Positions 11,475 through 24,145 are shown, counted from the stretch's first letter. The stretch: 64,000 nucleotides of DNA from Oscheius tipulae (GCA_037178975.1 JASJZH010000003.1:8432001-8496000); one strand, 5' to 3'. Notes: a model not told the origin generated them from the sequence alone. A program made the numbers and translations.

Positions 11475-14400
11475 ATGCACAACTCCAGACAGCACGACAA
11501 CCGTGGCCAGAACAGACATCACGATGGCAGATCTCGCCAGCACAAGGGATTCATGCGACCAGGTAAACTTATTTTTACTGGAAGAAAACACGATTTCTAG
11601 ACGACTCGGCAGACAAGCCACGAACGGGACCCTTGGTTCTTGAGGAGCGACACGGAGAACATGCCACGACGTCGGGAGAAGTCTTCACCATCTACAACAA
11701 TCCCTATGCGTCGCTTAGTATTCAGTCCCAGCGCTCACGACTTCCAATTTTTCGGGTAAATTGTTTTTCCGCTAAAGAAAACATATAATTAGCACCGAAA
11801 CCCAATCCTCTACATGTGCGAAAAGTACCGGACCATAATCATCATCGGAGAGACAGGCTGCGGCAAAAGCACCCAAGTTCCGCAGTATTTGATGGAAGGC
11901 GGCTGGGCCAATGATGGACGAATGATTGTGGTCACGGAGCCAAGGAGAGTCGCTGTTGTTACGGTACTTTTAAGGAAAGTTCTAGAAAAATGCGATCTTT
12001 AGCTGGCCACGAGAGTCGCGGACGAGAAACAGGTCACTCTGGGACACGATGTCGGCTATACTGTCCGATTTGACGACGTTTCGGACAGTGAGACGAAGCT
12101 AAAAGTGGGTTTCGATATAACTTACTAGAAAATTCCATGAAAAACTATTTTCTGGTCCAAGACGTGATTTTACAGATTTGTCATGTTCTGCAAACTTATA
12201 GAACGGATCGAGACCTACAGCCTTGTAGAGCATGAAAAGTGTCAAAAATGCTGTTTTCAGCACGAAAAAAACGGAAAGAAGCAGTAAAACTTTTTGTTCG
12301 TCGCATCGAAAATGTCAGTTGCGTACTTTTTGACTAAACTCAGTTTCGGCTAGTTTTTCACAGCTATTAAATCAAGTTTATCAGTTTGTGACCGATGGAA
12401 TCCTACTGCGCGAGTTCCTCACCGACCCCCTTCTCTCAAAATACAGCGTGGTCATGGTAGACGAGGCCCACGAGCGGTCCTACAACACGGACATCCTGTT
12501 AGGACTCTTGAAGAAAATCCAGTCGATTCGGAGCGATCTACGCGTGATCATTTCATCAGCGACGCTAGATGCTGAGGTTTACATGGACTTCTAAACAAAT
12601 TTACTCAGTTTTTCAGCTTTTCCGAGACTTCTTCGAGACTAACGAGTCGTCGGATCGGGAAAAGGACACGGCAGCTATACTGTCAGTGGAGGGAAGAACC
12701 CATCCTGTCGTCATCTACCACACAAAAACGTAATTTACTGTCACTTTGTCTCTCTCAGCCGCTTACGGCCAACTGATCCCTTTTGTCTACCTGTCAGCTT
12801 CTTCTCATGTCCGCCTCACCCACCTGTCCAAGCCAAGCAGCTCGCAAGGCCCAACCGGGCTGGTATATTCCTGGCGTCATTTTTGCTCAAGGTTCCTTGG
12901 ATGCATGCCTACCTTGAGAAAAATGACGCTATGGTTTTACTTTTTTACGGTTTTTTTTTGTATTTAGTGCCAATTTTGAAGGCTCGAACTTGTCAATATG
13001 GGTTCACGGACATTACCATAGCTTTATCACTTTTCCGCAAACATCGTGCCTTTTTTCTGTCCAAACTGTAGTCGAACAACTAACTAAATGTTTCCAGATC
13101 TGTCCCCAATTACACCCAGGGAGCCGTCGATTGCGTGCTAAACATTCATCAGAACGAGCATCCCGGTGATATTCTCGTTTTTCTCTCCGGACAGGACGAG
13201 GTTGAAGAGGTCTGACCTATTTTTAGCTATCAAATTCTCGGTTTTAGGTGTGTGAAAAGTTAAAAGACGGCTCTCAAAGCTTGAAAAATGTCGACAGGCT
13301 CTGGATCGTGCCATGTTACGGTGCTCTGCCCCCGAAAGAACAAGTTTTTGATCGTTTTTTTGTCCAAAAGCTTGATTTTTAGATGAAAGCCTTCGACTCG
13401 ACGCCGCACGGGACGAGAAAAGTCGTCGTGGCGACGAATATAGCCGAGGCTTCAATCACAATCCCGGGAATTGCTTATAGTAGGATCCACCAGCCAATTT
13501 TGTAAGAAAAAGTTTAGTTGTCGACTCCGGATTCGTGAAACTACGCGCTCTGAATAGGGAACATGGGGTGGAGTCCTTGATGAGAGTCCCAATCTCACAG
13601 GCCTCGGCGGAGCAGCGATCCGGAAGAGCCGGGAGAATTAGGCCGGGGAAGGCTTACAGGCTTTATCCGAGTAGGTTTTTAGTCTTGATAGCCTGAAATG
13701 GGTGGTTACAGTATCCCAATACGAGAAGCTCATGCCCGGAACAGTGCCGGAGATTCAACGCTGTCACCTGGCCCCAGTCATTCTACAACTGAAAGCTCTC
13801 GGAATCAACAACATACACAAGTTTCACTATCTTTCGGTATGTTATCGCCACGTTTTGGGAAAGAAAATGTATAACCTAAACTAACCCTTCTTTGACAACT
13901 TCGCCGCCCTTCCAGAAATTCGAAAAACATCGGTGGGAATCGAAACTGGGTCACTCAGATTCATAGTCCTTCGCTCTCATTGCTGAGATATCTATCATCT
14001 ATTTTCAAAGAAGAGCGACACCTGATTTTGAATGCTCGCCGTCCCGTGTTTGCCCGCGAAGAAGAAACTTTCACCATTTGCTGTGGCCCCCCTACGATAC
14101 ATTCCTTCGCAGTCGAAGCGTGTTTCTTCGGTAGCTCGGAACTCGGGTATCTATAGCACGAAACTTTACTTTTAACGGAAAAACCAATGCCTCATCTTTC
14201 AGAGACCCCCATCTTGGTCAGTCATCGGCGCCCTGGACCTTCTCTACGCTCTAGGAGCCCTCGATGAGGAGTAAGTTACCATTTTTTTGTCGAGATTCCA
14301 AAAAATTTTCTTGGTGGGTGTTAAAAACGTTATGAGGCAGAAAAATTCATGAAAGCACTTCGGTTTCTTCATAGCCTTCTCAGCAATCTCGCCTCAGCAT

Positions 14401-16226
14401 CAGCCCGGTTAGCTCAGTCGGTAGAGCACCAGACTCTTAATCTGGCTGTCGCGGGTTCGAGCCCCGCATCGGGCTATGATATTTTTGCTTTCCCTTCCCA
14501 TATTTTCTCACTGAAAACGATTCATTTTGTGTCCAAAAAAACGGAATAATTTATAAGATCGACGCCAAAATATGGTTGTGGTTTGGTTCAAAAACTTCTA
14601 TGATCAAATTGCTATCGCGAGTTCTACCTTTGATATTATTTGTTTTTGTAAAGCACTAGCCTGTTCGAATTCATCTGGAAGTTCGGGCCCACTATGATTT
14701 TTGACATAATCTCTCTACTACTAAAGTGCAATGGTGTCCGACACCACGAGCAAAAAAGCTGGGAAGTCATGGCACTCTGACAAGTACCCTGTCTCTAAGT
14801 TTCACCTTGCTTAGTTGTTTTCGGCAAATATTGGTAAGTTCAGAAATACAGTTGGAAACCAGGAGTGGCACTATCTTGCTTCTTGTCGCTCTATCGAATC
14901 CTTAGAATGACTCAAATTTAAGCGCAAGAACAGGCTGCATAAGCGCTTTTGCCGGCTGAACTTTCCTAATTGATGAAGTCCAAAATTGCCTAGGAAACGT
15001 TCGGGTACGTTCTCTACCGAAGTAACAACCTACTGCCAGAGAGTTACTCGCAGACTGAATTTCGTCTTGTCAAAGCAGTCCAAACTCGTGACATGCCAAG
15101 GATAACAAGCTTTGGGTTACTGTAGAAATTGACTTCGGATGTCTCTTATACTTTCTCTAAGTTGACAAGTCACCTTTTGGGGAAACTTGAGAGCTCAGAC
15201 TATTGAAGATGCGGCCCAGCCGCCTGTTGTCAATTATAAGTGAAGACTAGGGGACGGCGAAGCCATCTGGAAAGAGAGAAAATACGTTTAAGTGCCTTAT
15301 ACTCACTTCGAATGAATGGTTTTTCCAGTGGCCACCTCACGGACCCCGTCGGTCAGCGCATGGCCGAGTTCCCCCTGACGCCAATGCATTGTAAATGCCT
15401 CCTGGAATCAGGTGATCCTGGTCATTTGTAACAAGAAAACAGTTTTTTTAGCTGAACATGGCTGTAGCGATGAAATGCTCTCAATTGTAGCCATGATGCA
15501 GATCCAGGACGTCTTTATTATACCCTTCCGGCAGAGACAAAGAGCTGTAATTTCTTAATTTTTGCTGGAAATCATCTTAAATTTGCAGGAAATTATGAGA
15601 AGGAGATTTTCGGCAGAGGAGGGAGATCATTTGACGTATCTGAACGTCTTGACCATGTTCATGGAGAGCGGAAGAAGTAAGAAATGGTGTGAGGATCACT
15701 TTGTCAACTATCGTGGTTTGATGAGAGCAGAAAATGTGAGGACGCAGCTCAAAAGACTCCTGAAAAGATTCCATATTCCGATCAAGTCGATTCGGGGAGA
15801 GATTGGTGAGTTTTTGACAGCTTACCGTGTTTATTTTGTAATTTTTTTGACCCAAAATGGCATTTCTAAGATTTCCGATTCAGGCTCCACTAAAAACCTA
15901 CAAAAGTGCCTCGTCCGTGGCTTCTTCTCTCAAGCTGCCCGCTTCGATCATACCGGAAAGTACATCACGGTGAGAGAGGAATTCGCCTTTAATGTCTACA
16001 AGGGTTCGGTCATCATGTTCCGCAAAGACTACCCCAAATGGTAGGAACACTATTTTAACTGTAAAAGTCTTATAAATTCAGGGTAATCTTCTCGGAAGTT
16101 ATGCAGGACTCCATTCGTGATATTACTGTGATCGAACCGGAATGGCTGTACGAGCTGGCGCCGCACTACTACGAGTACGGGACAGATAGCGAGATTGCGG
16201 CCAAGAGAAGACGGGGACAGGAGTGA
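11475..16226 (+). CDS. DHX35: DEAH-box RNA helicase, DHX35 type
   Basis: ATP-dependent RNA helicase of the spliceosome-associated DEAH family. Seventeen exons (11475-11562, 11601-11755, 11793-11963, 12003-12104, 12385-12576, 12617-12729, 13098-13209, 13248-13343, 13383-13479, 13518-13670, 13712-13836, 14203-14270, 15329-15411, 15452-15546, 15589-15805, 15884-16040, 16082-16226) give 722 residues (human 703). Motifs in order: [10 protein letters not shown], Ia [53 protein letters not shown], then winged-helix, ratchet and OB regions ([26 protein letters not shown]). The start [20 protein letters not shown] matches DHX35 rather than DHX8/15/16. All introns are GT-AG. The 1058-bp intron 14271-15328 contains a tRNA gene. 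Confidence 0.94.
14403..14474 (+). tRNA. tRNA-Lys (anticodon CTT)
   Basis: A full cloverleaf can be drawn: the acceptor strands GCCCGGT and ATCGGGC pair (one G-T), the D arm is GCTCAGTCGGTAGAGC, the anticodon arm CCAGA-CTCTTAA-TCTGG carries CTT, and the T arm is GCGGGTTCGAGCCCCGC. The A box (TAGCTCAGTCGG) and B box (GGTTCGAGCCC) are canonical, and a T run (ATTTTT) five bases downstream is a Pol III terminator. It decodes AAG. It lies in an intron of the DHX35 gene on the same strand. Confidence 0.96.
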
Positions 16227-17381
16227 GACAGAGAGATACTAATGAAGAACATAAACAGAACGTTTTGACTCTGATAGAGACTGACAGGATGAGATGACAG
16301 ACAACAGGCATGCCAATTGCAATTCCAAGTCAAGAGAAACACGAAGAGTTTGCTACCAAGTGACAGGAGGAGCTGACAGAGTCTAAGAGGACAGGGGAAG
16401 AGTGACAGGACGTGTTGACTCTGAAAGAGACGCATGCAGGATGAGCTGACAGTGGGACAATGAGACAGACAGTGACAGAAACCTACCAATATAGCCTACT
16501 AAGCGTCATCGAGAATCGACACTAACAAAGCAACAATATTCTGCTGCATAACTCTTGGCAAGTCATCTCTAACACCTTCAATTTCTGTTCAAGTCTACTC
16601 ACTTGCCAAACTCGTCCCCATCGGAGATGGCTGATCTCTCCCTCTCACAGTCTGTTCCTCTATCTCTCTGCCTGTTTCTTTGAGAGATAGTGAAAGAACG
16701 GACTGACATAGAACACATTATCGAGAGACAGGCAACAAACAGAATTGAGACGGATTGACAGTTTGACAGAGATGCGTAGGATAAGTCAAGCTTTTCAGCA
16801 GAATAGGGTGGCTTGGACATGCTAAGAGGGACAAGCTGCCATGACTTGGTATGCTTGGACAGAACATCACACACTTTGAACAAGTTAACAGTGAGAGAAA
16901 GATGGACGGAAACGGTGACATAGAAACAGATAATGAGCCAGAGGCAGGGATAGAGACTGAGAGACAGTAACAGAGACTAAGACAGACATGATAGACTGAC
17001 AGATACAGAGACAGAGAAAGAAACTGGGACACAGGCAAAGACTGCCAGTTTGTTGCCTGTCTGACAGACAAACAGGGACACAGACAGAGAAAGAGGATGA
17101 GACTGAAACAGACAGTTACAGTGACTGAAAGAGTGACAGTGATATAGACGGAGACAGAACCAGAGACAGAGTGACTGGACAGCTGGTCATTGAAACACAT
17201 GATTAGCCCCGATGAGGCTACTCGTTTATTCAATTTCGGCTATCCCCCCAATTTCTCTCTCGAACTGGTGTTGAAAAGAAAGCATTTGGGGCCCTCCGGA
17301 GAGAGAGAGGCGGGTCCTATTGATTTCAAAAGGCACATCTCCCTCCTCTTCCCTCGTTCTCCCTGTCCCTTCCCTCCCGAA
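16227..17381. repeat. GA-rich low-complexity intergenic sequence
   Basis: Between DHX35 and the CFAP410-like gene the sequence is dominated by degenerate GACAGAGA-type words on the plus strand (TCTCTGTC on the minus), which create long spurious Ser/Leu-rich open frames. No gene is supported. The last 100 bp become pyrimidine-rich and lead to the start codon at 17382. Confidence 0.7.
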
Positions 17382-20300
17382 ATGGTCCGCCTGACCGAGG
17401 CCATCGTCTATCTCCGTACCAAGTGTACTGTCGAGGCTGTGAAGAAGCTCAACCTGTGGTTATTTGGTCCCCTTCCTCGCCAAATATCGAATTTCAGGGG
17501 CTGTGACATAGATGACATTGAGATCTGCTCAAGGATGTCAAACATTGAAGTTCTGTCATTGAGTGTGAACAGGGTACAAGGACTCGAGCCACTGAGGAAT
17601 TGCACAAAGCTCAGGGAACTATACTTGAGGAAGAATGAAATAGAGAGTCTAGGGGAGCTGGAGCATCTCAAGGTGGGTCAAGAGACACTTTTCGGGCTGA
17701 CAATAACTCCACATCTCTAAAATATAAGACGCTGTCGTTTCCGTCCGTCCATCCGTTTCTCGGTGTTATCGTGAATTTTTGAGGTTTTGAAGTTTGCAAA
17801 CGAAAGGGCAAGTGTATTTTGCTACAGGATGACGAGAAAACTGACGAAAACCTGGAAAAATTTCGAGAAAAATCCTTCCCGAATACCGTCCCGAAAATCG
17901 TATTCTGTTTTTGTTCATTTTAGCATTTCTTTGATCATTTTCGTTGATTCCTCGTTTAACTATCCACAAAATTGCTTCGTATGTTGCCAAAGCGAGTTAC
18001 TCGCAGGGTTCTACAAAGGTATTACAATAAAAACCCGTGAAAAGTTAGAAAATTTGAAGTAGTGCAATGATTATTGTTCTCTTACAATTCGCTCTCCAGT
18101 GAGAGCGATTTCAGCTGATTTTTTTATAGGAGGGATCGGCAGAGAGAGTAGCGCGCAATCAGAATTAACGTAGGGACCCCTTTGTCAAACTCAAACGGCT
18201 GTGGAAGTGAGAGGGATAGCGGTAGCCAACAGGATCGGAGGCGCATTGTAGGAGAGAGGTGTGATAGCGATACAAATATTCATCGAATTGATTAATTGGA
18301 TCAGTGAGCGAGAACTCTTTGTAAATGTGGGAAAAGGGAGTTTGGAGGAAAATTTGAGAGTAAAACAGTCGATTAAATGAAAGATGAGTCTGCCACACAA
18401 AAGCGTCAGTCGAGTTTCTGCCAAATTCTTTCGATTGCCCTCAGTTTTGACACATCGACACTCCTAACTTTATACAGATCAACGACGCCAGACGTCGCAG
18501 ACGGCTGGTTTTACTGATTAAAACGTGTTTCCGGCATCGAATTGGACACGAATATAAAAACTTTATTTTTAAACTTCAAATAGTAGTAGAGAATCAAGAA
18601 TTAACTGAAAAATGCACATTGTCGGCGATTTAGTTCATTTACAACATTTCACGACCAATTTGATCGTTTAAATACACTTCTTAGAGGTTATTTTGCACGC
18701 TGATTTGGTACGCTTTAGCGATATCGTGCCGAGATGGTGTGGGAAAGACATTCTCGGCTACAGTGACGGTTAGCTTCGTGATCTTACTAGAACCAGGGAT
18801 GGGCGATTAATTGTAGTTTGTAGTTTGGACAATTTTGCGTAATTCGTGCCATTTGCACATGCGCAAATGTACAGGTGCAAGTAGTGCCAGCGCTAATAAA
18901 AGGGTCCCAAGTTCGAGCCCCGCCGCTGTCCAGCCAGGTCTCCATCCTCTCGAGGTTGGTAAACTGGTAGTAGCTGCTACGAAGATGAAAGCGTTTCTAG
19001 AAAAGATTGGGCAGCTTTGGAACATAATGCCCCGCGACCTGGACCCTCGGGAAACCTCCGCAACGGTCGGCGTCGCAAGACCCCGCAGGAGCTTGATTCA
19101 CAGAGCTCTCCAAGGATCTCTGCCATTACTTCGGATAGAAATTTTACCTCTACAGTGATCGGACTATTTTTCTCAGATGCACGGACCTCCAATGCATCTG
19201 GAAAAAAAATATAAAACAGAAAAATAATATTCGTTGGAATGAGAAGCGCATCGCAATCGCATTCGAACTATTGGGACTAGTAGGCCATTTCTGGTTCCGG
19301 CAAATATTTTTTTCAGATTTCATATTTTTTGCAGACGCATTTGAGGTCCGTGCATCAGAGGAAAATAGTCCGATCACCGTTTATTTGCGCATGTGCAAAT
19401 GGCACGAGTTACAATCCTCCATCTCCCTTTGGTCATTAATCTTGAAACTGGCCACCCCTGAAAACACACTCGTAATGATCCAATGCTTTTCCCTATACGC
19501 ATTCGGGGCTAATCCAGGGGCTCTGTCCAGATTTCAAATTTGAGCTGCCTACTTCAGGACATTCCCAGTCTTCGAGTCCTCTGGATAGACGAGAATCCCT
19601 GTACTGCTGTGGGAGAGTACCGGTTCAAGGTAGTCAAACTACTGCCACAACTGACGAAACTCGATGACAAAGGTTAGTTATGAGAGGACATACAAGGTCT
19701 TTTCATTTTTAGCAGTCACGCCAGATGACCAGCTGGAACCAGAGGATTCCCTACCAGAAATTGATATGCATGCCTCATTTTATTCCACAAGAAGCTCGAG
19801 GAGTTCGGCTCATACGCTTCACAATAATGACATGATGACTCGGTCACTTTATGGTAAGTGACAGACAGAGGGACAATGACAGTGACAGTGATGTCTTTCT
19901 AGTTGGAAGAGGAGCTATAGTGGACACCGTCATGCAGCCGCAAATTGCCTCTTTCGTGGATGCTTCCGATGAGGAGCCAGTGATTCCGTCAAGGTCTTTC
20001 GCAGCTGTGCCGGAGGACGATTGGGGAGACTTTAGGTCAGTTCATTCTGCGTTTCTTTTGTCTCTCTGTCCCTCTATCTCTCTGTATCACTGCCTCTCTT
20101 TCTCTCTCTGTCTCTCAGTCTATCTGTCCCAAGGCCTCTTTTTTAGTCTGGAAGAAGACGTCCGACCGTGTTCAATGGACGGAATCTCTTCGCGAATGTG
20201 CATGAGTATGTACGAGGAGCGACCGCGAGCCGTCTTCCCCCGGTCAGCTTCAGCTCCCAGGAGACGAGTGAGCCACCGACAGCCTTCAACCAGTCCTCAC

Positions 20301-20562
20301 AGGGTATTCTATTTGATTTACCAGTTCTAGAAACCTAGTATATTTCTCAAAAAATGTGTATCAGTCATTTGTTAGCCGCGATACTTACTGTATCATTTTC
20401 TCCTCGCCAAGGGCAAGAAAACAAGACATGCCAAGAAACTTTCAGCAGAACCGACTGTCGAAAATCCTGTCAGCAGTGTCAGTTCTGATGGACGAGCTGG
20501 ATCCAGAGGGCCTCCGGGAGGTGATAGACGACGCTCAGAGACGAATCAAAAAGCAAAGATAA
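17382..20562 (+). CDS. CFAP410: CFAP410 (C21orf2)-like leucine-rich-repeat protein
   Basis: In vertebrates CFAP410 is a cilium-base and DNA-repair-linked LRR protein that partners NEK1. Exons 17382-17458, 17498-17672, 19558-19672, 19713-19853, 19903-20035, 20147-20303 and 20365-20562 give 331 residues. VEAVKKLNLWGCDIDDIEIC, RMSNIEVLSLSVNRVQGLEP and LRELYLRKNEIESLGEL are LRRs in the CFAP410 order; RVLWIDENPC and LLPQLTKLDD form the LRR cap (LRRCT-like). After an acidic, disordered middle, the C-terminus KILSAVSVLMDELDPEGLRE matches the family's C-terminal helical domain. The acceptor of the last exon (ATCAG, 20364) is a choice made for frame and is the least certain point. Intron 2 (17673-19557) is enlarged by repeats. 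AATAAA overlaps the stop codon. Confidence 0.85.
18836..19430. mobile_element. Foldback element carrying a tRNA-like insertion with TACAG duplication
   Basis: TTCGTGCCATTTGCACATGC near 18843 is mirrored by GCATGTGCAAATGGCACGAG ending at about 19409, and TGATCGGACTATTTTTCTCA at 19156 is mirrored at about 19360-19377. The left arm is split at 18870-18874 (TACAG) by a 281-bp insert that ends with TACAG again at 19151-19155. The insert contains AGTTCGAGCCCCGCC, a tRNA B-box-like sequence. This fits a SINE-like insertion into an older inverted-repeat element, all within CFAP410 intron 2. Confidence 0.6.
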
Positions 20563-20767
20563 TAAAAAGTTGGACGAATCTTTGGATACATGACAGTCTC
20601 TGTGACTGAGTATGTAAAGAGACAAAAAAAACGAACGGTTTCACCAGAGTCGAGATTTTATGGGTTTGACAGACGGCAGAGAGGCAAAGAGAGGTCCGTG
20701 TGGCCTTCTCCTAGGCGGGGCACAATTATGGTGGGGGCGCTCTCGGGACTCATTCACTCTGTCCGCC

Positions 20768-23191
20768 ATGATCACATGCGCACTTTTCCTCCTAGCACAG
20801 GTAAACTTTGAAACCATTTTACTCCCAAACCACCTAAACATACGTGTGGGAACCGGAGGATGTGCGTGCGAACTTGCTGACAGTTCCCTAAACCCCCTAA
20901 TGGCCGTAAACATTCAGTTACTGGTATGACAGTTACTTCAGTCAGGCAGCGCAAACCTGGCCAAAATGTTCGCTTCAGTCAGGTTTGCACGCAGGGGCGC
21001 CCTGGCCAGGCTTGTAAAAAGTTTCTTGGTCAGTGATCTGGCCAGGGTTGCGATCCCTGTTTCAGGTCCCTTTCACCATCAGTTTGTTATTTTAAAGTAC
21101 AGTAATCTGCAAATACTGAAGTGAAAAATGCTGTTTAAGTAGTCGGAAACCTGTACTAAAACTTTCACTCGAAATCTGCTGTTCAGTCATTGCCACACTG
21201 TCTTCATTTTCAGTTTTACAGCTTTATAGCAAAAAAAGTTTTGGTACCACTACAAACCACTTATGTTCACCGATTCTGTGTGTTACAATTTCTTGAATTG
21301 AAATTTACAGGAGTCAAATAACATAAAAGCTGCAGTTTGAAGACCCGAGACAGCAGACTTCATCAGGCGCGCTTTATAGTTTTTGGCGCCGTACCGAATG
21401 TCTAGATTCATGGGGCAATACCGAGCTGGGGGGACGCGCTATTGAGTAGTCACAGAAAAATGTGCATGGAGAACGGTATCAGTCAAATTTAGCAGACTGG
21501 AGTAAACCCTGTTGTTTCTACTGAAAAGTGCAGTTAACGAGAGACTTGGTGTCCCTCATTCCTTTGACCTTGGCATAGAGAGACAGAGTCCGAGCCTCTT
21601 CCTGTAAACAGCCATGCTAGAGATGGCATCAGTCGACAGCATCGATCAATCATTTTCAGTTACTTCGCCTAGCTGATGCAAAAACACTGGATAACCGACT
21701 GATAGGAACTCCTACAGTAGTCTGTGGTCCTACGGCACTGACCATTTCGGCGGAGAGCGATGATGTTTTTGAGGGACAGGTCAGAGACAGAGACAGAAAG
21801 GTTTTAAATAAGACCTCCAGGTCTTTATTAAGAGTCACAGGAGTGTCTCGTCGGACTGTCTGGCACTGTTTACAGTGGATATGAACTCAACTCGGCCATC
21901 CTTTTCTCTGCCACTGTCAAGGATTTCGTCTTGTGGACTGGAAATGATCAGAGATGTGAGTGACAGTGATAGTGACAGTAACTCTTCCAGAGTGAAGCCA
22001 AGTCTCTCCGTCTCTCCACAGTGGTCGTCTTTGCCTTTCACCCACAGTTTGTCACAGCTGGAGACCGTGCGTTTGCTGTCCACTGTCTCTTCCAGCAGAA
22101 GGATGTTCGTGTCGAGGCTCAGTTTGATTCTGTTCAGTGAGTTTCCTGACAGAGTACGGGATAATAACATCTTCCTTTCAGTGACATTCACTCCATCCCC
22201 CTCGAAGGAATCTCTCTCGAGATTCCCCAAGTCGAAATGCGAATCGTGAGCGGCAGAGACGAGGCTCCTACCGAGCAGGTACAGGTCGGATCTCCAATCA
22301 TGCTGGTCTGGAGATTGGTTCAGCCTTCCCGTGAGTCTCTCTCTCTTCTTGACCTTGTGGCTGTGCCGCACCACATACGCGTGCCGCTTATTAATTTTGA
22401 GGGGGTTGAGGTCGAGACTCCTCCAAGGACACGACAAAGAGAGACATTGAACCAATTCCAGAGATGTTCGGGATTCGGATCCAGGATTGCGTGGCTACTG
22501 ATTCTGAAGGGAATGGGGAGCCAGTAATAGGTGGAGGATGTGCAACGGATGATCATTTGATGAGTCATGTTAGGTAGGTGAACAGAGGACACTGAAACAG
22601 AGAGACAGAGAGTGAGATAAACATAGATCCAGAGAGGACAGAGAAATAGAGAAGAGAAAGACAGCCATACAAAGAGATAGGCAGAGACAGAGAAGTTCAG
22701 GTATTCCGCTGCCGATGACAAAGCTTTCTCCGAGGTGACAGCCTTCAAAATGCCGGATGAAGAAGAACTGTACTTCCGCTGTCGGATCTCCTTCTGCATT
22801 AGAAAGACGCCGAGAATTTTGGCGGCAAACATTGTCGCAGAGAGCTCCTTCTGTCGGCCGTCGGTGAGTCACTCTCACTCTCACTGTCTCATGACAACTT
22901 CCAGAAGTGCGACGAGCCTCGTCAGCGCCGTGAAACTGTTCTCCCACTGGAGCCAGTAGTCATTGTCGGTCGAGGAGTCAATGTCTCGGAAGCCCTCCCT
23001 CTAGGTATCGTTCAGTTGTGTCTCTCATCCAATCAATTCCAGTATCTACCGAGTCCTCTGGCTCTCTCTGTCTCAGTCAGGAGGTCTTTGCCATTAGTGC
23101 CTCACTCTCAGCGACTATCTACACAGCAGCAGCAGCAGGTGCCTACCTGGTTCTGAAGAGGATTCGAAAGAAGAGAAGCTTCAGCTTCTAA
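20768..23191 (+). CDS. ZP-domain (cuticlin-like) type I membrane protein
   Basis: Zona-pellucida-domain proteins polymerise outside the cell; in nematodes they build cuticle (alae) and line epithelia. Exons 20768-20800, 21660-21779, 21821-21955, 21991-22136, 22182-22330, 22462-22573, 22701-22863, 22905-23004 and 23043-23191 give 368 residues. The first exon (MITCALFLLAQ) and the start of exon 2 (LLRLADA) form a signal peptide. The ZP domain follows: LIGTPTVVCGPTALTI, VFEGQVFIKSH, DRAFAVHCLF, MFGIRIQDCVATDSEG, LYFRCRISFC, ending CRPSKCDEPRQRR with a dibasic site. A C-terminal hydrophobic helix near residues 335-360 precedes KRIRKKR. Intron 1 is 859 bp; the signal-peptide exon is chosen because phase, signal peptide and donor all fit. 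Confidence 0.88.
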
Positions 23192-23467
23192 TCTAGTTGT
23201 TATGTTGTTAGACAGTAAATATTTTATTTAATTGTTTTATGATTCAAAACAACAAAGTGGCTATCACTGTCACTGTCACTGCCTGCCTGTGTCACTAGTA
23301 CCAGCCAATCGTACAAACTTCCATAATAATTCGTTTCCCGAGAGCGTACAGGCGTGTCCTGTGAATGGCCATTGGTCACAAAAAGCCATGTACACAGAGA
23401 GATCTCGAAATTTCCTCTGACTGTGGCAGTCCCTGCGGCGTTTTGACTCACCTCCAAGTCTCCCAGA

Positions 23468-24145
23468 ATGGTCAGTCGCTCTAGTATGTCCTCTAGTCTA
23501 CTACTCTTGCTTCCGGTCCTCTTAGCCTGTCCACCAACTCCGAATGGCTGCTATGCCGGTAGGTATTGGTTTCTTAACTATAAAGGTAACTGGAGGGCAA
23601 ACAAGGTCCTTTTACAGGTGTTTACGACGCTGGACAGCCGTACATCACTAACCAACAGTGTGCAGAGGGTGGACAGAGGGACTGGTGCGCTGTCACGTGA
23701 GTTGAGAGAGACAGAGATATTGCGAGACAACAGAGCGACAGAGAGACGAAGTGGCAGAGTAGCAGAGATACAGAGAGACAGAGAGACAGAGGAACTTCCA
23801 GATTCCAACCGAACTCTGGCAGAGCCAACTTCGGCTGTGCCAACAACTTCCAAGTTGGACTACAACTTCCTACATGTGGTCTCGGAATAGATACCTCTGG
23901 CTGCAGCACTGTAAGTTATCCCTTAATCAATTCCAACCCAGTTCCAGCATGAAACAGCCAACGGTCCGTGTCTGCTATGCTGTTGTCGTGGAGGGAGCTG
24001 TAACCATCCAACAACATTCATGAGACAAGCACAGCAGCAGTATCCCACCTATTTCAGTCCGAACAGTCCAATTCAGATCTACAATTCCTCGTCGCTGACA
24101 TCTATTCTTGTTTCTCTAGTTGTGCTTATGTTGATGAATTTGTAG
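23468..24145 (+). CDS. Small secreted Cys-rich protein, probably GPI-anchored
   Basis: Exons 23468-23558, 23618-23696, 23802-23910 and 23948-24145 join to 158 residues. A signal peptide (SSSLLLLLPVLLACPPTP) is followed by CYAGVYDAGQPYITNQQC, DWCAVTFQPN, FGCANNFQVGLQLPTCGLG, then CLLCCCRGGSCNHP, so at least a dozen Cys. The tail (NSSSLTSILVSLVVLMLMNL, then stop) is hydrophobic to the last residue, as in GPI-anchor signals. I do not recognise a named family; small nematode Cys-rich surface proteins of this layout are common. It lies 276 bp downstream of the ZP gene on the same strand. Confidence 0.75.

Noticed and set aside
16169-17233. Minus-strand frames of 106 and 171 residues rich in Ser, Leu and Cys
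   Set aside because: Low-complexity TCTCTGTC translation with no domain, no splice sites and no composition change typical of exons.
22441-22461. Earlier acceptor (CTCCAAG, 22427) for ZP exon 6
   Set aside because: It shifts the frame and loses MFGIRIQDCVATD; the TTCCAG acceptor at 22461 keeps it.
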